63,027 nucleotides of DNA from Streptomyces roseicoloratus. GTDB lineage: Bacteria > Actinomycetota > Actinomycetes > Streptomycetales > Streptomycetaceae. The DNA is taken from contig NZ_SDOY01000103.1 in assembly GCF_004117935.1 (NCBI RefSeq), positions 1 through 63,027 on the forward strand, in the 5' to 3' direction. This document shows positions 15,557 to 25,214 of the stretch, in pieces; within the stretch, counting starts at the first letter, position 1; the number at the start of each line of letters is the position of its first letter. The notes below the pieces were generated by a model. It searched no databases. It was not told the DNA's origin and saw only the letters and a program-made list of their open reading frames with translations. The position numbers were made by a program, and so were the translations under genes.

Positions 15557-18500
15557 ATGACTGTCCTGTGCGTGTTCCGGCGACGGGCCGGGGTGGTGCT
15601 CCTCCTGATCCTCGCCCTGCTCATGTCCGGGCTGACCTCGCCCTGGCCGTTCCGCAGCGTCGCCGCCGGGCCGGACGCGGGGACCGCGGTCACCGGGCCG
15701 GAGGGACCGGAGGGGACCTCGTTCAACCCCAACCAGATCAAGGACATCAAGGCGGCCGACCCCGGCGCCGGGGTGAACCTGATCGAACCGCCGACCGCCG
15801 ACAGCACCGGCGACGCCCGCCTCTCGTATCCGCTCGAAGTGCCGAAGGGCCGCGGCGGAGTGCAGCCCGAGCTGGCCGTCGCGTACAACTCGGCCGGGGG
15901 CAACGGGTGGACCGGACTCGGCTGGGACGTGAGCACGCCGTCGATCACCGTGGACACCCGCTGGGGCGTGCCACGGTACGACGCGGGCAAGGAGACGGAG
16001 TCGTACCTGCTGAACGGGGAACAGCTCACCCCGGTCGCCCACCGCGGCGAACTCCAGGCGCGTACCGCCGAGAAGGTCTTCCACCCACGCGTCGAGGGCC
16101 GCTTCGACCGGATCGTGCGACACGGCGACAAGCCGTCGACCTACTGGTGGGAGGTCACCGACAAGCAAGGCACCCGCACCGTGTACGGCGGCGCGGCGGA
16201 CGCCACGCTCGCCGACGGGGCCGGCAACATCGCCGTGTGGGCGGCCCGCGAGGTCCGTGACGCGCACGACAACCTGATGCGTTACCACCACGTCCGGGTC
16301 GAGGACGGCGGCGTCGCCAAAGCCACCGTGCCGGGCCGCGCCCTGTACCCGCAGCGCATCACCTACACCGGACGCGGCGACACCGAGGGCCGCTACTCGG
16401 TCACCTTCCTCCGCGACCGTGACCGGGGCGAACCGCGCCGCGGCGACGTCCAGATCGACGGACGCTACGGCTTCAAGCGGGTCACTGCCGACCTGCTGCG
16501 CCGGATCGAGGTCAAGCTCGACGACCGGCTGATCCGTGCCTACGAACTCAACTACCGGACCGGCGCGTTCGCCAAGACACTGCTGCAGTCGGTGTCGCAG
16601 TTCGGCGAGGACGACAAGCTCTTCACCACCCACACGTTCGACTACTTCGACGACGTACGGGACCAGGCGGGCGCCTACAACGCCTTCGGCACCGCGGCAA
16701 GTTGGTCGGTGCCGGACGACGACCTCGGGCTGAACATCCGCGAGGGCGAGGCCAGCGCGATCTCGGCGAACACGTCCGCCGGCTTCGGCGCGCACCTGTT
16801 CGCGGGCTACAACGTGCAGGGGCTGACGACCAAGGAGGGTTCCATCGGATTGAAGGTCGGGTTCAGCGCGGGCCAGTCCGATGGCCTGTCGACGCTGACC
16901 GACGTGAACGGCGACAACCTGCCGGACAAGGTGTTCCGCAAGAACAACGACGTTTTCTACCGGCCCAATCTGGCCGGACCGGGTGGGGCGCAGAAGTTCG
17001 GTGACACGCCCGTCAAGCTCACCAACCTCCCGGGAATCTCGACCGAGCGCACGCTGTCCGGCACCATCGGCGTCGAGTCGTACGTCCTCACGACCTCGGC
17101 CCAGCTGGACTTCGTGGGCACCACGACCACCTCGGACCGGTTCTTCAGCGACGTCAACGGCGACGGCATCGCCGACCTGGTGAACAACGGCGGCGTGCTG
17201 TTCGGCTACCTGGACGCGAACGGGCAACCCGCCTACAGCGCGGACTCCACCCGCACCCCGGTGCCGGTCGGGGGCGGCGCGGTGACCGGCGAGATCGTCG
17301 GCGATCAGACCGCGCAGTTCAACCAGCAGGTGGACAACTCGCCGCTGCTGGACACGGTGCGCCGCTGGGTCGCCCCGTTCGACGGCACCGTCCGCGTGGA
17401 CGGCGGCGTGCAGCTGACCGAGGACCCCTCCCCGGCGCGGGCGGCCTACACCAAGGCCGACGGCGTGCGGGTCACCATCCAGCACAAGGACGCCGAACTC
17501 TGGGCACAGCGGATCGGCCCCGACGACCACACCCAGTTCACCCCGGGCAACGTGGCGTCGATCCCCGTGAAGAAGGGCGACGCGCTCTACTTCCGAACAC
17601 AGTCCATTCTGGACGGCAAGTACGACACCGTGGCGTGGGACCCGGAGATCACCTACACCGACCTGCCGGCCGGCACGGACGCGAACGGGCTGGCGAACAC
17701 CGTTTTCCGCGCGTCGACGGACTTCACCTTCGGCGGCAGGCCGTCCCTGGTGACCGTGCCGGTGAACGGCACGTTGCGGCTGACCGGTGACGTGGTCAAG
17801 TCGAAGGCGACCTCGGACGACGTGACCGTCGTGATCGAGAAGGGCAACGGCGTCCACCCCGGCACGGCGGTGTACAGCAAGGTCCTGCCCGCCGCGTCGA
17901 CCGGCACCACCGCGATCGACGTGAGCATCCCGGTCAGCATGTTCGAGAAGATGTCGTGGAAGCTGAAGACCGACTCCCCGATCGACGTCTCGGCGGTGAG
18001 CTGGGCGCCGAAGGCGCACTACACGGCCGCGCAGGGGGTCGCTTCGGTCGTCGACGCCAAGGGCGATCCCACGCTGGTGATCACCCCTCCGTACGACATG
18101 ACCATGTTCCCGGCGGACACCCTCACCGCGCCGCAGCAGTCCTACAAGGCGCCCAGGACCGGCCAGTTGAAGGTGCGGCCGAAGCTGTCCTTCGACTTCA
18201 ATCTCCTCGGAGATGCCAAGATCGCGTTCACGGTGAAGAAGCGCGGCGGACAGCTGCTCGGCAAACGGACCTTCCAAGCCAAGGACACCTCCCCCTTCAG
18301 CGGCAAGAACCTGGACCTGACCGTGCCGGTCACCGCCGGCGACGAGCTCTACATCGACTACTCCACGGTGGAGACCGGCTTGCTCGGACTGCTTGTCGAG
18401 CAGTCCGCGTCGGTCACCTACGACGTGACCTCGAACTGGCCGGCCTTCACCCCCGCGCCGAGCGCCATGCACGGTTCCGTCGGGCAGGGCGCCTTCGCCC

Positions 18501-21500
18501 AGCCATACCGCGGCTGGGGTGTGATCGGTTACCAGGGCAACCGCGACCGCGCCACCCAACCGATCAAGCAGGCCGAACTCGCGCTGGACCAGAGCTTCAA
18601 AGACCTGCTTCCCAAGGAACCCAAGGAAGCGGACGTAGCGCCGTTCGCCGCGAATCCCCGGCTCACCATGCCGCGGCTCGCGGTGTTCGCCCCCGTTCCC
18701 GCCAAGGGCGGCTGGGCCGCCCAGGACGAGTCCTCCTGGATCACCGCCGCGATGGCGACGAGTTCCCGCCTCGGCGCGGACACCATCGACATCGTCACCG
18801 ACGCCGATGTGAAGGGCGACCGGACGGTGATGCGCCGCGGAGTCACCGGCCAGGTGTCGGCCACCCTCGCGGCCGGCCCGTTCGGCGGCACCGTGGTCGG
18901 CGGCATCACCGCGGGTTCGGTCGACTACCTCGACCTCAACGGCGACGGCTACCCCGACGTCGTCGGCGCCAAGGAGATCCAGTTCTCCGACATGAACGGC
19001 GCGCTCGGCGCCACCCGCGGCACCCTCGGCGGCAACGTTCGCGAGGCGGACAACGTCTCCGGCAACGTGTCACTGTCCGCCGGCAGCGAGACCGCCACCA
19101 TCGCCAGCGCACAGGGCATGGCCGCGCCCGACGCGGGCACCAGCGCCAACACCGCCACCACCGGCGCGGTCCAGCCGTCGCTCGGTATCGGCGGCAGCCT
19201 CGGCGGCGGCGAGTCCGACACCCGTGTCGACCTGATGGACATCAACGGGGACGCGTTGCCGGACAAGGTGTTCGCCAACGGCGACGCCCAGTTGAACCTC
19301 GGCTACTCCTTCGCCGCTCGCGAACCCTGGTCGGCCGGGCCGATCAACGACGCCTCCACCCGCAACGTCGGCGTCAACCTCGGGTTCAACGTCGACCGCT
19401 ACGGCTTCGCCGGCGGCCTGTCCGCCGAGCTGGGAACCTCGTACACCAACGCGAGCATGACGGACGTCAACGGCGACGGCCTCGTCGACCGGGTGTTCAC
19501 CGACGGAGCCAACCCGATCAAGGTCGCGGTCAACACCGGCACCGGCTTCACCGCGCCCACCCCGTTCCGCGGCAGCTTCCCCGACATCGCGGTCGACAAG
19601 AACGCCAGCCTCGGCGGGGGTGTCTACTTCACCGTCGGCCTGCCCACTCCTGTCGGCGTCTTCGTCTTCAACCCCGGCGTCAACGCGACCACCGGCATCG
19701 GCCGCGCCGAGACCAGTCTGCGTGACGTCAACGGCGACGGCCTCGCCGACCACGTCAAGTCCACCCGGGACGACGAACTCCTGGTCGCCGTGAACAAGAC
19801 CGGCCGCACCAACCTGCTGCGCTCCGTCAGCCGCCCGATGGGCGCCCGCATCGACCTCGACTACACCCGCACCGGCAACACCGCCGCGATGCCGGAGAGC
19901 CGCTGGTCGCTCTCCCGCACCACCGTCCAGGACGGAGTCACCGGCGACGGCGTCGACACCCGGCTCACCACCTTCCGTTACGAGCAGGGCCGGCACGATC
20001 GCCTGGAGCGCGAGTTCCTCGGCTTCGGCCGGGTGGTGACCGAGCACCGCGACCCCGCCGCGGACGACGCCGTCCGCCGCATGGTCACCGACGAGTACCG
20101 CACCGACGGCCACGTCGGCCGCGGCCTGCTCACCCGCTCCCTCACCACGGACGGCGCGGGCCGCCCGTACCGCGAGACTCTCAACAGCTACCGGCTGCAC
20201 GACACCGCGACCGGCACCGAGGCCGATCCGGACAGCCCCACCGCCGCCGTCTTCCCGCAGCTGGTCCGCGTCGAGGAGAAGTACCACGAAGGCGTGGCCA
20301 CCGAGGGGCGGAGCACGTACACCGACCTCTCCTACGACGCCTACGGCAACGTCGTCCGCACCCTCGACACCGCCGACGAGGGCACCGCGGACGACCTGGA
20401 GACCACCTACGGCTACAGCGCCGCCGACCCCGCCTGCCGGGACCGCGGCGTCGTCGGCATCGCCAACGCGCTCCGCCAGAAGGCCGCCGCGACCGGCACC
20501 GTGCTGCGGCACCGCGAGGCCGACGTCGACTGCGCCACCACCGAGATCCGCCAGGTCCGCGAGTACCTCGACGACGACACGGCCGCCGTGTCCGACCTCA
20601 CCTACCACCCGGACGGCAACCTCAGGACGTCCACCGGCCCGCCCAACGCCACCGGGCAGCGGTACACCCTGACCTACGGCTACGACACCGTCGTCGGCGT
20701 CCACGTCGAATCCGTCGTCGACAGCTTCGGCTACCGCTCGTCCTCGACCCACAACCTCAAGTACGGCCTGCCCGAACGCAACACCGACCATAACGACCAG
20801 TCGGTGCGCATGTCGTACGACAGCGTCGGACGCCTCGACACGGTGACCGGGCCGTACGAGACCGGCGGCGGCCCCGCCACCATCGACTTCGAGTACCACC
20901 CCGAGGCGCCCGTCCCGTACGCCACCAGCAAGCACCTGGACCGCACCGCGACCGGCGTCCGCACCGACACCATCGACACCATCACCTTCAGCGACGGCCT
21001 CAAGCGGATCCTGCAGACCAAGAAGGACGCCGACGTCGCCGCCACGCCCGGGGCCACTCCGGCCCGGGTGATGACGGTGTCCGGCCGGCTGAAGTTCGAC
21101 GCCTTCGGCCACGCGGTCGAGAAGTACTACCCGGTGACCGAGCCGAAGGGCGCCACGAACACCACTTTCAACACTGCCTTCGACACCGTCGCCCCCACCG
21201 AAGAGACCTTCGACGTGCTCGACAGGTCCGTGAAGACCGTGCAGCCGGACGGCATCACCACCAGCACCGCGTACGCCTTCGGCCCCGACCGGGCCGGGAC
21301 CACTCGGTTCGAGACCACGGTGACGGACGGCAACGGCAAGCAGCGGCGCACGTACACCGACGTCCGGGGCGTGACCACGGCGGTCAAGGAGTTCAACGGC
21401 CCGACCGCGATCTGGACCGGCTACACGAACGACCCGCTGCGGCGAGTCACGGCGATCACCGACGACAAGAACAACGTCACCCGCGCCGCGTACGACGGGC

Positions 21501-24316
21501 TCGGCCGCCGCACCGTCTTCGACAGTCCCGACGCGGGACGCACCGAGACCCGCTACGACCTGGCCGGAAACATCACCGCCAAGATCACCCCGAACCTGCG
21601 GGCCGCGAGCCGGACCATCACCTACGAGTACGACTACTCGCGCCTCAAGGCGATCCGCTACCCGACCTTCCCCGGCAACGACGTCAGCTACTCCTACGGC
21701 GCCCCCGGCGCCCCCGACAACGCGGCGTCCCGGATCACCGAGGTCCACGACGCGGCTGGCACGGTGACCCGGGCCTACGGCGCGCTGGGCGAGGTGACCA
21801 AGGAAACCCGCACCATCACCGCCACCGGCGGCGCGCCGCGCACCTACACCACCGCCTGGCGCTACGACGCCTTCAACCGGGTCCTCCAGCTCACCTACCC
21901 CGACGGCGAGGTGCTGAGCTACGCCTACGACTCCGGCGGCCAGGTCACCCGGGCCACCGGCACCAAGAACGGCACCGATTACACCTACCTGGACCGCCTC
22001 GACTACGACAAGTTCGGCCAGAAGGTCCTCCAGCAGACCGGCAACGGCGTCCGCACGACGTACAGCTACGACGCCGCCGACCGCAGGCTCGCCGGGCTCG
22101 CGTCGACCGCCGCGAACGGGACCGCCTTCCAGAACCTCGGCTACACCTACGACGACATCGGCAACCTCACCGGCCTCGCCGACAACGCCCCGCAGGGCGG
22201 CCCGACCGGCGGCCCGAGCAGCCAGACCTTCGGCTATGACGACCAGTACCGGCTGACCTCGGCGTCCGGCCGCTACACCGACAGGAACCACCGGCTCAAC
22301 ACGTACACCCTGAACCTTGGCTACGACTCGATCCACAACACCACGAGCAAGTCGCAGCACCACGAGGTCGTCGGCGGCGTCCCGGCCTTCCCTGCCACCG
22401 GTGGGCGCGCCGGACCGATCGAGCCGGTCGACGACCCGTCGAACCCGGCCGACGTCCAGGACCGCACCAGCTACGACTACACGTACACCTACGACACCGC
22501 GAGGCCGCACGCCCCGAGCAAGGTCGGCCCGGTCACCCACGCGTACGACGCCAACGGCAACCTGACCGGCGCCGTCAACACCGCCGTCAGCGGCAAGCGG
22601 CGCCAGTACGTGTGGGACGAGGAGAACCGCCTCGCCTGCAACCAGGACACCGCCACGGCCACCGTCACCCAGGACCCGGCCGGCTGCCCCGGGGCGACCG
22701 TCGGCTACACCTACGACGACAAGGGCGACCGCGTCGTCAAGCGCGGCGACGGGCTCTCGCTCTACCCCAACCGCACCTACAGCGAACGCGACACCACCGG
22801 CTACAAGCACATCTTCGTCGGTGACACCCGCCTGACCACGAAGACGGTCGTGGCCACCGGGACCGAGGACGCACAGTGGTTCTTCCACGCCGACCACATC
22901 GGCTCCTCCGGCTACGTGACGGACAAGGAGGGCGCGGTCACCGAACACCTGGAGTACTTCCCGTTCGGCGAGACCTGGGTCGAGGAACGCACCGGCGACC
23001 CGGACGCGCCCGGTACCCCTTACCGCTTCACCGGCAAGGAACTCGACGCCGAGACCGGCCTCTACTACTACGGCGCCCGCTACTACAACCCCAGAACCCA
23101 GCTCTGGGCGAGCCCCGACCCCGCCCTGCCCGACTACCTCGACAAGGACATCGCCGGCGGCCTCGACGAGCCCCGCAACCTCGCGGCGTACACGTACACC
23201 CACAACAACCCGCTGAAGCTGACCGACCCCACCGGCAAGTGGCCCAAGATGCCGTCCTGGAAGACCATCGGGCACACCACGCTCGACGTCGTCGGCATGG
23301 TCCCCGTCGTCGGCGAGGCGGCCGACCTGACGAACGCCGGCTGGTACGCGGCTGAAGGCGACTACGTCAACGCGGGCCTGTCCGCGGCCGCGGCGATCCC
23401 GGGCGCGGGATACGCGGCGAACGCGGCGAAGTACGGCAACCGGGCCCTGGACGCCACTCAGGCGGCCAAGAACGCGACCAACGCGACGGACGCGGCGAAG
23501 ACGGTCAAGGCCGCGGACGACGCCCCCGCCCCCACCCCCGCCTCCTGCACCACGAACAGCTTCACCCCTGACACCCCGGTCCTCATGGCCGACGGCACCC
23601 ACAAACCGATCTCCGAAGTCCGGCTGGGCGACGAGGTCATGGCGACGGACCCGGAAACGGGCGAGGCGGGCGCGCGACCGGTGACCCGGCTGATCGTGGG
23701 CGAGGGCGAGAAGCACCTCGTCGAGATCACGATCGCGACCGCCGATCACGCCACCGCGAAGGTCGTCGCCACGGACGGCCACCCGTTCTGGGTCCCGGCG
23801 CTGGGCGCGTGGGTCCGTGCGGCGGACCTCGCCCCGGGAACGCTGCTGCGCACGGGCAGCGGCACGTACACGCAGGTCACGGCGGTCCGGGCGTGGACAG
23901 AACACCGGCGGGTGCACAACCTGACGGTCGAGAACATCCACACGTACTATGTGCTGGCGGGGGCCACGCCCGTACTCGTTCACAACTGCAACTTCGCCCC
24001 CGGTAAGGCGGATGAGCACTTCGACAAGCATGTGCTGGGGCTTGACAACGCTGGCCAGCCGACGCGTACGCCGGATATGCCGGAGTACGACATCCCGGAC
24101 CTCGACAAGGGTTTTGACAATTATGTGGCCGACGCTAAGTCTCTGATGTGTTCGAGTACCTGCCCGGCTGGCGCCCGTGAGGCCATTCGAAGTGACGGTG
24201 TAGTTATCCGAATGGACACGCAGGGAAGAGTTGGGATGAAGAACGGGAACACTATCACGACCTATTTTCGACCGGATGACCCCGCTACCTATTTCGCGAG
24301 GGAGGCGGCTAGGTGA
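15557..24316 (+). CDS. giant secreted SpvB/RHS polymorphic toxin with HINT domain
   Basis: The product has 2919 residues. A signal or anchor segment (GVVLLLILALLMSGLTSPWP, residues 12-31) follows Arg residues, so it is exported. A SpvB-like N-terminal domain (LSYPLEVPKGRGGVQPELAV and GWTGLGWDVSTPSI) comes next. Then FG-GAP/VCBS calcium-loop repeats appear (DVNGDNLPDKVF near 450, DVNGDGIADLV near 533, DLNGDGYPDVV near 1126, DINGDALPDKVF, DVNGDGLVDRVF, DVNGDGLADHV near 1391). RHS/YD repeats fill about 1590-2480, ending in the RHS core motif FTGKELDAETGLYYYGARYY near 2490. A HINT autoprocessing domain spans about 2664-2811 (CTTNSFTPDTPVLMADGTHK to TPVLVHNC). The last 108 residues are the toxin. 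The architecture resembles TcB/TcC toxins and WapA-type contact toxins. Start ATG 15557. Confidence 0.93.
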   Translation: MTVLCVFRRRAGVVLLLILALLMSGLTSPWPFRSVAAGPDAGTAVTGPEGPEGTSFNPNQIKDIKAADPGAGVNLIEPPTADSTGDARLSYPLEVPKGRGGVQPELAVAYNSAGGNGWTGLGWDVSTPSITVDTRWGVPRYDAGKETESYLLNGEQLTPVAHRGELQARTAEKVFHPRVEGRFDRIVRHGDKPSTYWWEVTDKQGTRTVYGGAADATLADGAGNIAVWAAREVRDAHDNLMRYHHVRVEDGGVAKATVPGRALYPQRITYTGRGDTEGRYSVTFLRDRDRGEPRRGDVQIDGRYGFKRVTADLLRRIEVKLDDRLIRAYELNYRTGAFAKTLLQSVSQFGEDDKLFTTHTFDYFDDVRDQAGAYNAFGTAASWSVPDDDLGLNIREGEASAISANTSAGFGAHLFAGYNVQGLTTKEGSIGLKVGFSAGQSDGLSTLTDVNGDNLPDKVFRKNNDVFYRPNLAGPGGAQKFGDTPVKLTNLPGISTERTLSGTIGVESYVLTTSAQLDFVGTTTTSDRFFSDVNGDGIADLVNNGGVLFGYLDANGQPAYSADSTRTPVPVGGGAVTGEIVGDQTAQFNQQVDNSPLLDTVRRWVAPFDGTVRVDGGVQLTEDPSPARAAYTKADGVRVTIQHKDAELWAQRIGPDDHTQFTPGNVASIPVKKGDALYFRTQSILDGKYDTVAWDPEITYTDLPAGTDANGLANTVFRASTDFTFGGRPSLVTVPVNGTLRLTGDVVKSKATSDDVTVVIEKGNGVHPGTAVYSKVLPAASTGTTAIDVSIPVSMFEKMSWKLKTDSPIDVSAVSWAPKAHYTAAQGVASVVDAKGDPTLVITPPYDMTMFPADTLTAPQQSYKAPRTGQLKVRPKLSFDFNLLGDAKIAFTVKKRGGQLLGKRTFQAKDTSPFSGKNLDLTVPVTAGDELYIDYSTVETGLLGLLVEQSASVTYDVTSNWPAFTPAPSAMHGSVGQGAFAQPYRGWGVIGYQGNRDRATQPIKQAELALDQSFKDLLPKEPKEADVAPFAANPRLTMPRLAVFAPVPAKGGWAAQDESSWITAAMATSSRLGADTIDIVTDADVKGDRTVMRRGVTGQVSATLAAGPFGGTVVGGITAGSVDYLDLNGDGYPDVVGAKEIQFSDMNGALGATRGTLGGNVREADNVSGNVSLSAGSETATIASAQGMAAPDAGTSANTATTGAVQPSLGIGGSLGGGESDTRVDLMDINGDALPDKVFANGDAQLNLGYSFAAREPWSAGPINDASTRNVGVNLGFNVDRYGFAGGLSAELGTSYTNASMTDVNGDGLVDRVFTDGANPIKVAVNTGTGFTAPTPFRGSFPDIAVDKNASLGGGVYFTVGLPTPVGVFVFNPGVNATTGIGRAETSLRDVNGDGLADHVKSTRDDELLVAVNKTGRTNLLRSVSRPMGARIDLDYTRTGNTAAMPESRWSLSRTTVQDGVTGDGVDTRLTTFRYEQGRHDRLEREFLGFGRVVTEHRDPAADDAVRRMVTDEYRTDGHVGRGLLTRSLTTDGAGRPYRETLNSYRLHDTATGTEADPDSPTAAVFPQLVRVEEKYHEGVATEGRSTYTDLSYDAYGNVVRTLDTADEGTADDLETTYGYSAADPACRDRGVVGIANALRQKAAATGTVLRHREADVDCATTEIRQVREYLDDDTAAVSDLTYHPDGNLRTSTGPPNATGQRYTLTYGYDTVVGVHVESVVDSFGYRSSSTHNLKYGLPERNTDHNDQSVRMSYDSVGRLDTVTGPYETGGGPATIDFEYHPEAPVPYATSKHLDRTATGVRTDTIDTITFSDGLKRILQTKKDADVAATPGATPARVMTVSGRLKFDAFGHAVEKYYPVTEPKGATNTTFNTAFDTVAPTEETFDVLDRSVKTVQPDGITTSTAYAFGPDRAGTTRFETTVTDGNGKQRRTYTDVRGVTTAVKEFNGPTAIWTGYTNDPLRRVTAITDDKNNVTRAAYDGLGRRTVFDSPDAGRTETRYDLAGNITAKITPNLRAASRTITYEYDYSRLKAIRYPTFPGNDVSYSYGAPGAPDNAASRITEVHDAAGTVTRAYGALGEVTKETRTITATGGAPRTYTTAWRYDAFNRVLQLTYPDGEVLSYAYDSGGQVTRATGTKNGTDYTYLDRLDYDKFGQKVLQQTGNGVRTTYSYDAADRRLAGLASTAANGTAFQNLGYTYDDIGNLTGLADNAPQGGPTGGPSSQTFGYDDQYRLTSASGRYTDRNHRLNTYTLNLGYDSIHNTTSKSQHHEVVGGVPAFPATGGRAGPIEPVDDPSNPADVQDRTSYDYTYTYDTARPHAPSKVGPVTHAYDANGNLTGAVNTAVSGKRRQYVWDEENRLACNQDTATATVTQDPAGCPGATVGYTYDDKGDRVVKRGDGLSLYPNRTYSERDTTGYKHIFVGDTRLTTKTVVATGTEDAQWFFHADHIGSSGYVTDKEGAVTEHLEYFPFGETWVEERTGDPDAPGTPYRFTGKELDAETGLYYYGARYYNPRTQLWASPDPALPDYLDKDIAGGLDEPRNLAAYTYTHNNPLKLTDPTGKWPKMPSWKTIGHTTLDVVGMVPVVGEAADLTNAGWYAAEGDYVNAGLSAAAAIPGAGYAANAAKYGNRALDATQAAKNATNATDAAKTVKAADDAPAPTPASCTTNSFTPDTPVLMADGTHKPISEVRLGDEVMATDPETGEAGARPVTRLIVGEGEKHLVEITIATADHATAKVVATDGHPFWVPALGAWVRAADLAPGTLLRTGSGTYTQVTAVRAWTEHRRVHNLTVENIHTYYVLAGATPVLVHNCNFAPGKADEHFDKHVLGLDNAGQPTRTPDMPEYDIPDLDKGFDNYVADAKSLMCSSTCPAGAREAIRSDGVVIRMDTQGRVGMKNGNTITTYFRPDDPATYFAREAAR

Positions 24317-24726
24317 CTCGAAGAATTGCCAACTTCGAAGAAGAATTCTCTAGCTTTATCAGGGCGTCGGGCCGCTGGCGGGACACTGCCCCAGAGGCGC
24401 TGCTGGGGCGCTGGTCGAGGTTCGTTGACGATTGCGAGCAGGGTTACCCGCGCGATGCTGAGGACTACTTCAATGATCTCACCTCAAGAGATTCCTTGGA
24501 GCGGGCTCTGACTTCTGTGGAGTTGCAGGAATTCCCTGAAATGTCGCATCTGCGCGCAAGGGTGGAAGAGATCGATTCAAGGTTCCGCGCGCTTCTGATT
24601 CCAGAAGTTTTTCCTGGGATTCCAGGTGAATTCTGGTGGGCTCGCGGCATGGTGAAGGCTGGCGGGAAGCGTCTCGTAGAGGACGTGCGCCGTGAATATC
24701 GCATCGACTTGATCGAGGTTGAATAG
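24313..24726 (+). CDS. putative immunity protein for the RHS toxin
   Basis: This 137-residue, mostly helical, acidic protein (FEEEFSSFIRASGRWRDTAP; DCEQGYPRDAEDYFNDL; FWWARGMVKAGGKRLVEDVR) starts at GTG 24313, overlapping the toxin stop by 4 bp (GTGA). A small, unrelated, co-translated gene directly behind a HINT-toxin C-terminus is the normal place for the cognate immunity protein. No family is recognised. Its base composition, like that of the toxin tip, is visibly AT-richer than its neighbours, with many codons such as TTT, GAA and AAG/AGA. This fits exchange of toxin tip and immunity gene as a unit. A terminator follows. It is likely cytoplasmic, as no signal peptide is seen. Confidence 0.8.
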   Translation: MTRRIANFEEEFSSFIRASGRWRDTAPEALLGRWSRFVDDCEQGYPRDAEDYFNDLTSRDSLERALTSVELQEFPEMSHLRARVEEIDSRFRALLIPEVFPGIPGEFWWARGMVKAGGKRLVEDVRREYRIDLIEVE

Positions 24727-24792
24727 CGTGCCGATTGCGCTGAGTTTTGCAGCTAGTGCGTAGGTGCAAGCGCTATGTAGCGGCAGCAAAGT

Positions 24793-24829
24793 AGAAGCCC
24801 TGTCAGGTGTGCGTCCTGGCAGGGCTTCT
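24793..24829 (+). terminator. hairpin terminator after the immunity gene
   Basis: AGAAGCCCTG at 24793-24802 pairs perfectly with CAGGGCTTCT at 24820-24829. The loop can pair further through CAGG and CCTG. It lies about 65 bp after the immunity stop and before the IS30 remnant. There is no long T-run, as is usual in streptomycetes. Confidence 0.65.
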
Positions 24830-24836
24830 GCGTTGG

Positions 24837-25214
24837 GTCCGGAAGCCTCAGGAGCCCGAGAAGCTGACGGCTGAGCGGGAGGCATACTCCCAGCTCATGC
24901 GGCAGGGCCTGAGCAGCAAGGAAGCGTGCCGGATCGTCGGGATCAACCCGGAGACCGGCAGACGCTGGCGGAACGGACGATGCGCGTCCGGCGGGAGCAA
25001 GGCGGCACCACCGATCCACGAGGTGGTGCCGCCTTCCGCGCCGTCGCCGTACCTGAACGAGGCAGACCGCATCCACCGCGCCGACCGGCTGCGGGAGAAG
25101 GCCACGGTCCGCGTGATCGCGGCCGAGCTGGGCCGCCTCACCCACACGGCCACGGTCACGGCCCGCCCCCTCCCGGACCAACGACCCGACCGTGAGCGCC
25201 GCAACCGCCGTTGA
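24837..25214 (+). pseudogene. truncated IS30-family transposase
   Basis: The frame encodes EKLTAEREAYSQLMRQGLSS, KEACRIVGINPETGRRWRNG, KAAPPIHEVVPPSAPSPYLN and IHRADRLREKATVRVIAAEL. This is the N-terminal helix-turn-helix part of an IS30 transposase. After the second helix-turn-helix begins (AAELGR) similarity is lost, and the DDE catalytic core is absent. The frame ends at 25214 inside the 3' end of the convergent MASE1 gene. It cannot transpose on its own. Confidence 0.8.

Noticed and set aside
19070..24031. A very long open frame on the minus strand inside the RHS gene
   Set aside because: It is a compositional shadow: Val/Gly/Arg/Asp-rich with no domain, and the plus strand has clear SpvB, RHS and HINT motifs over the same bases. 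Similar antisense frames at 15536-18559, 47789-51202 and 55566-58466 were rejected for the same reason.
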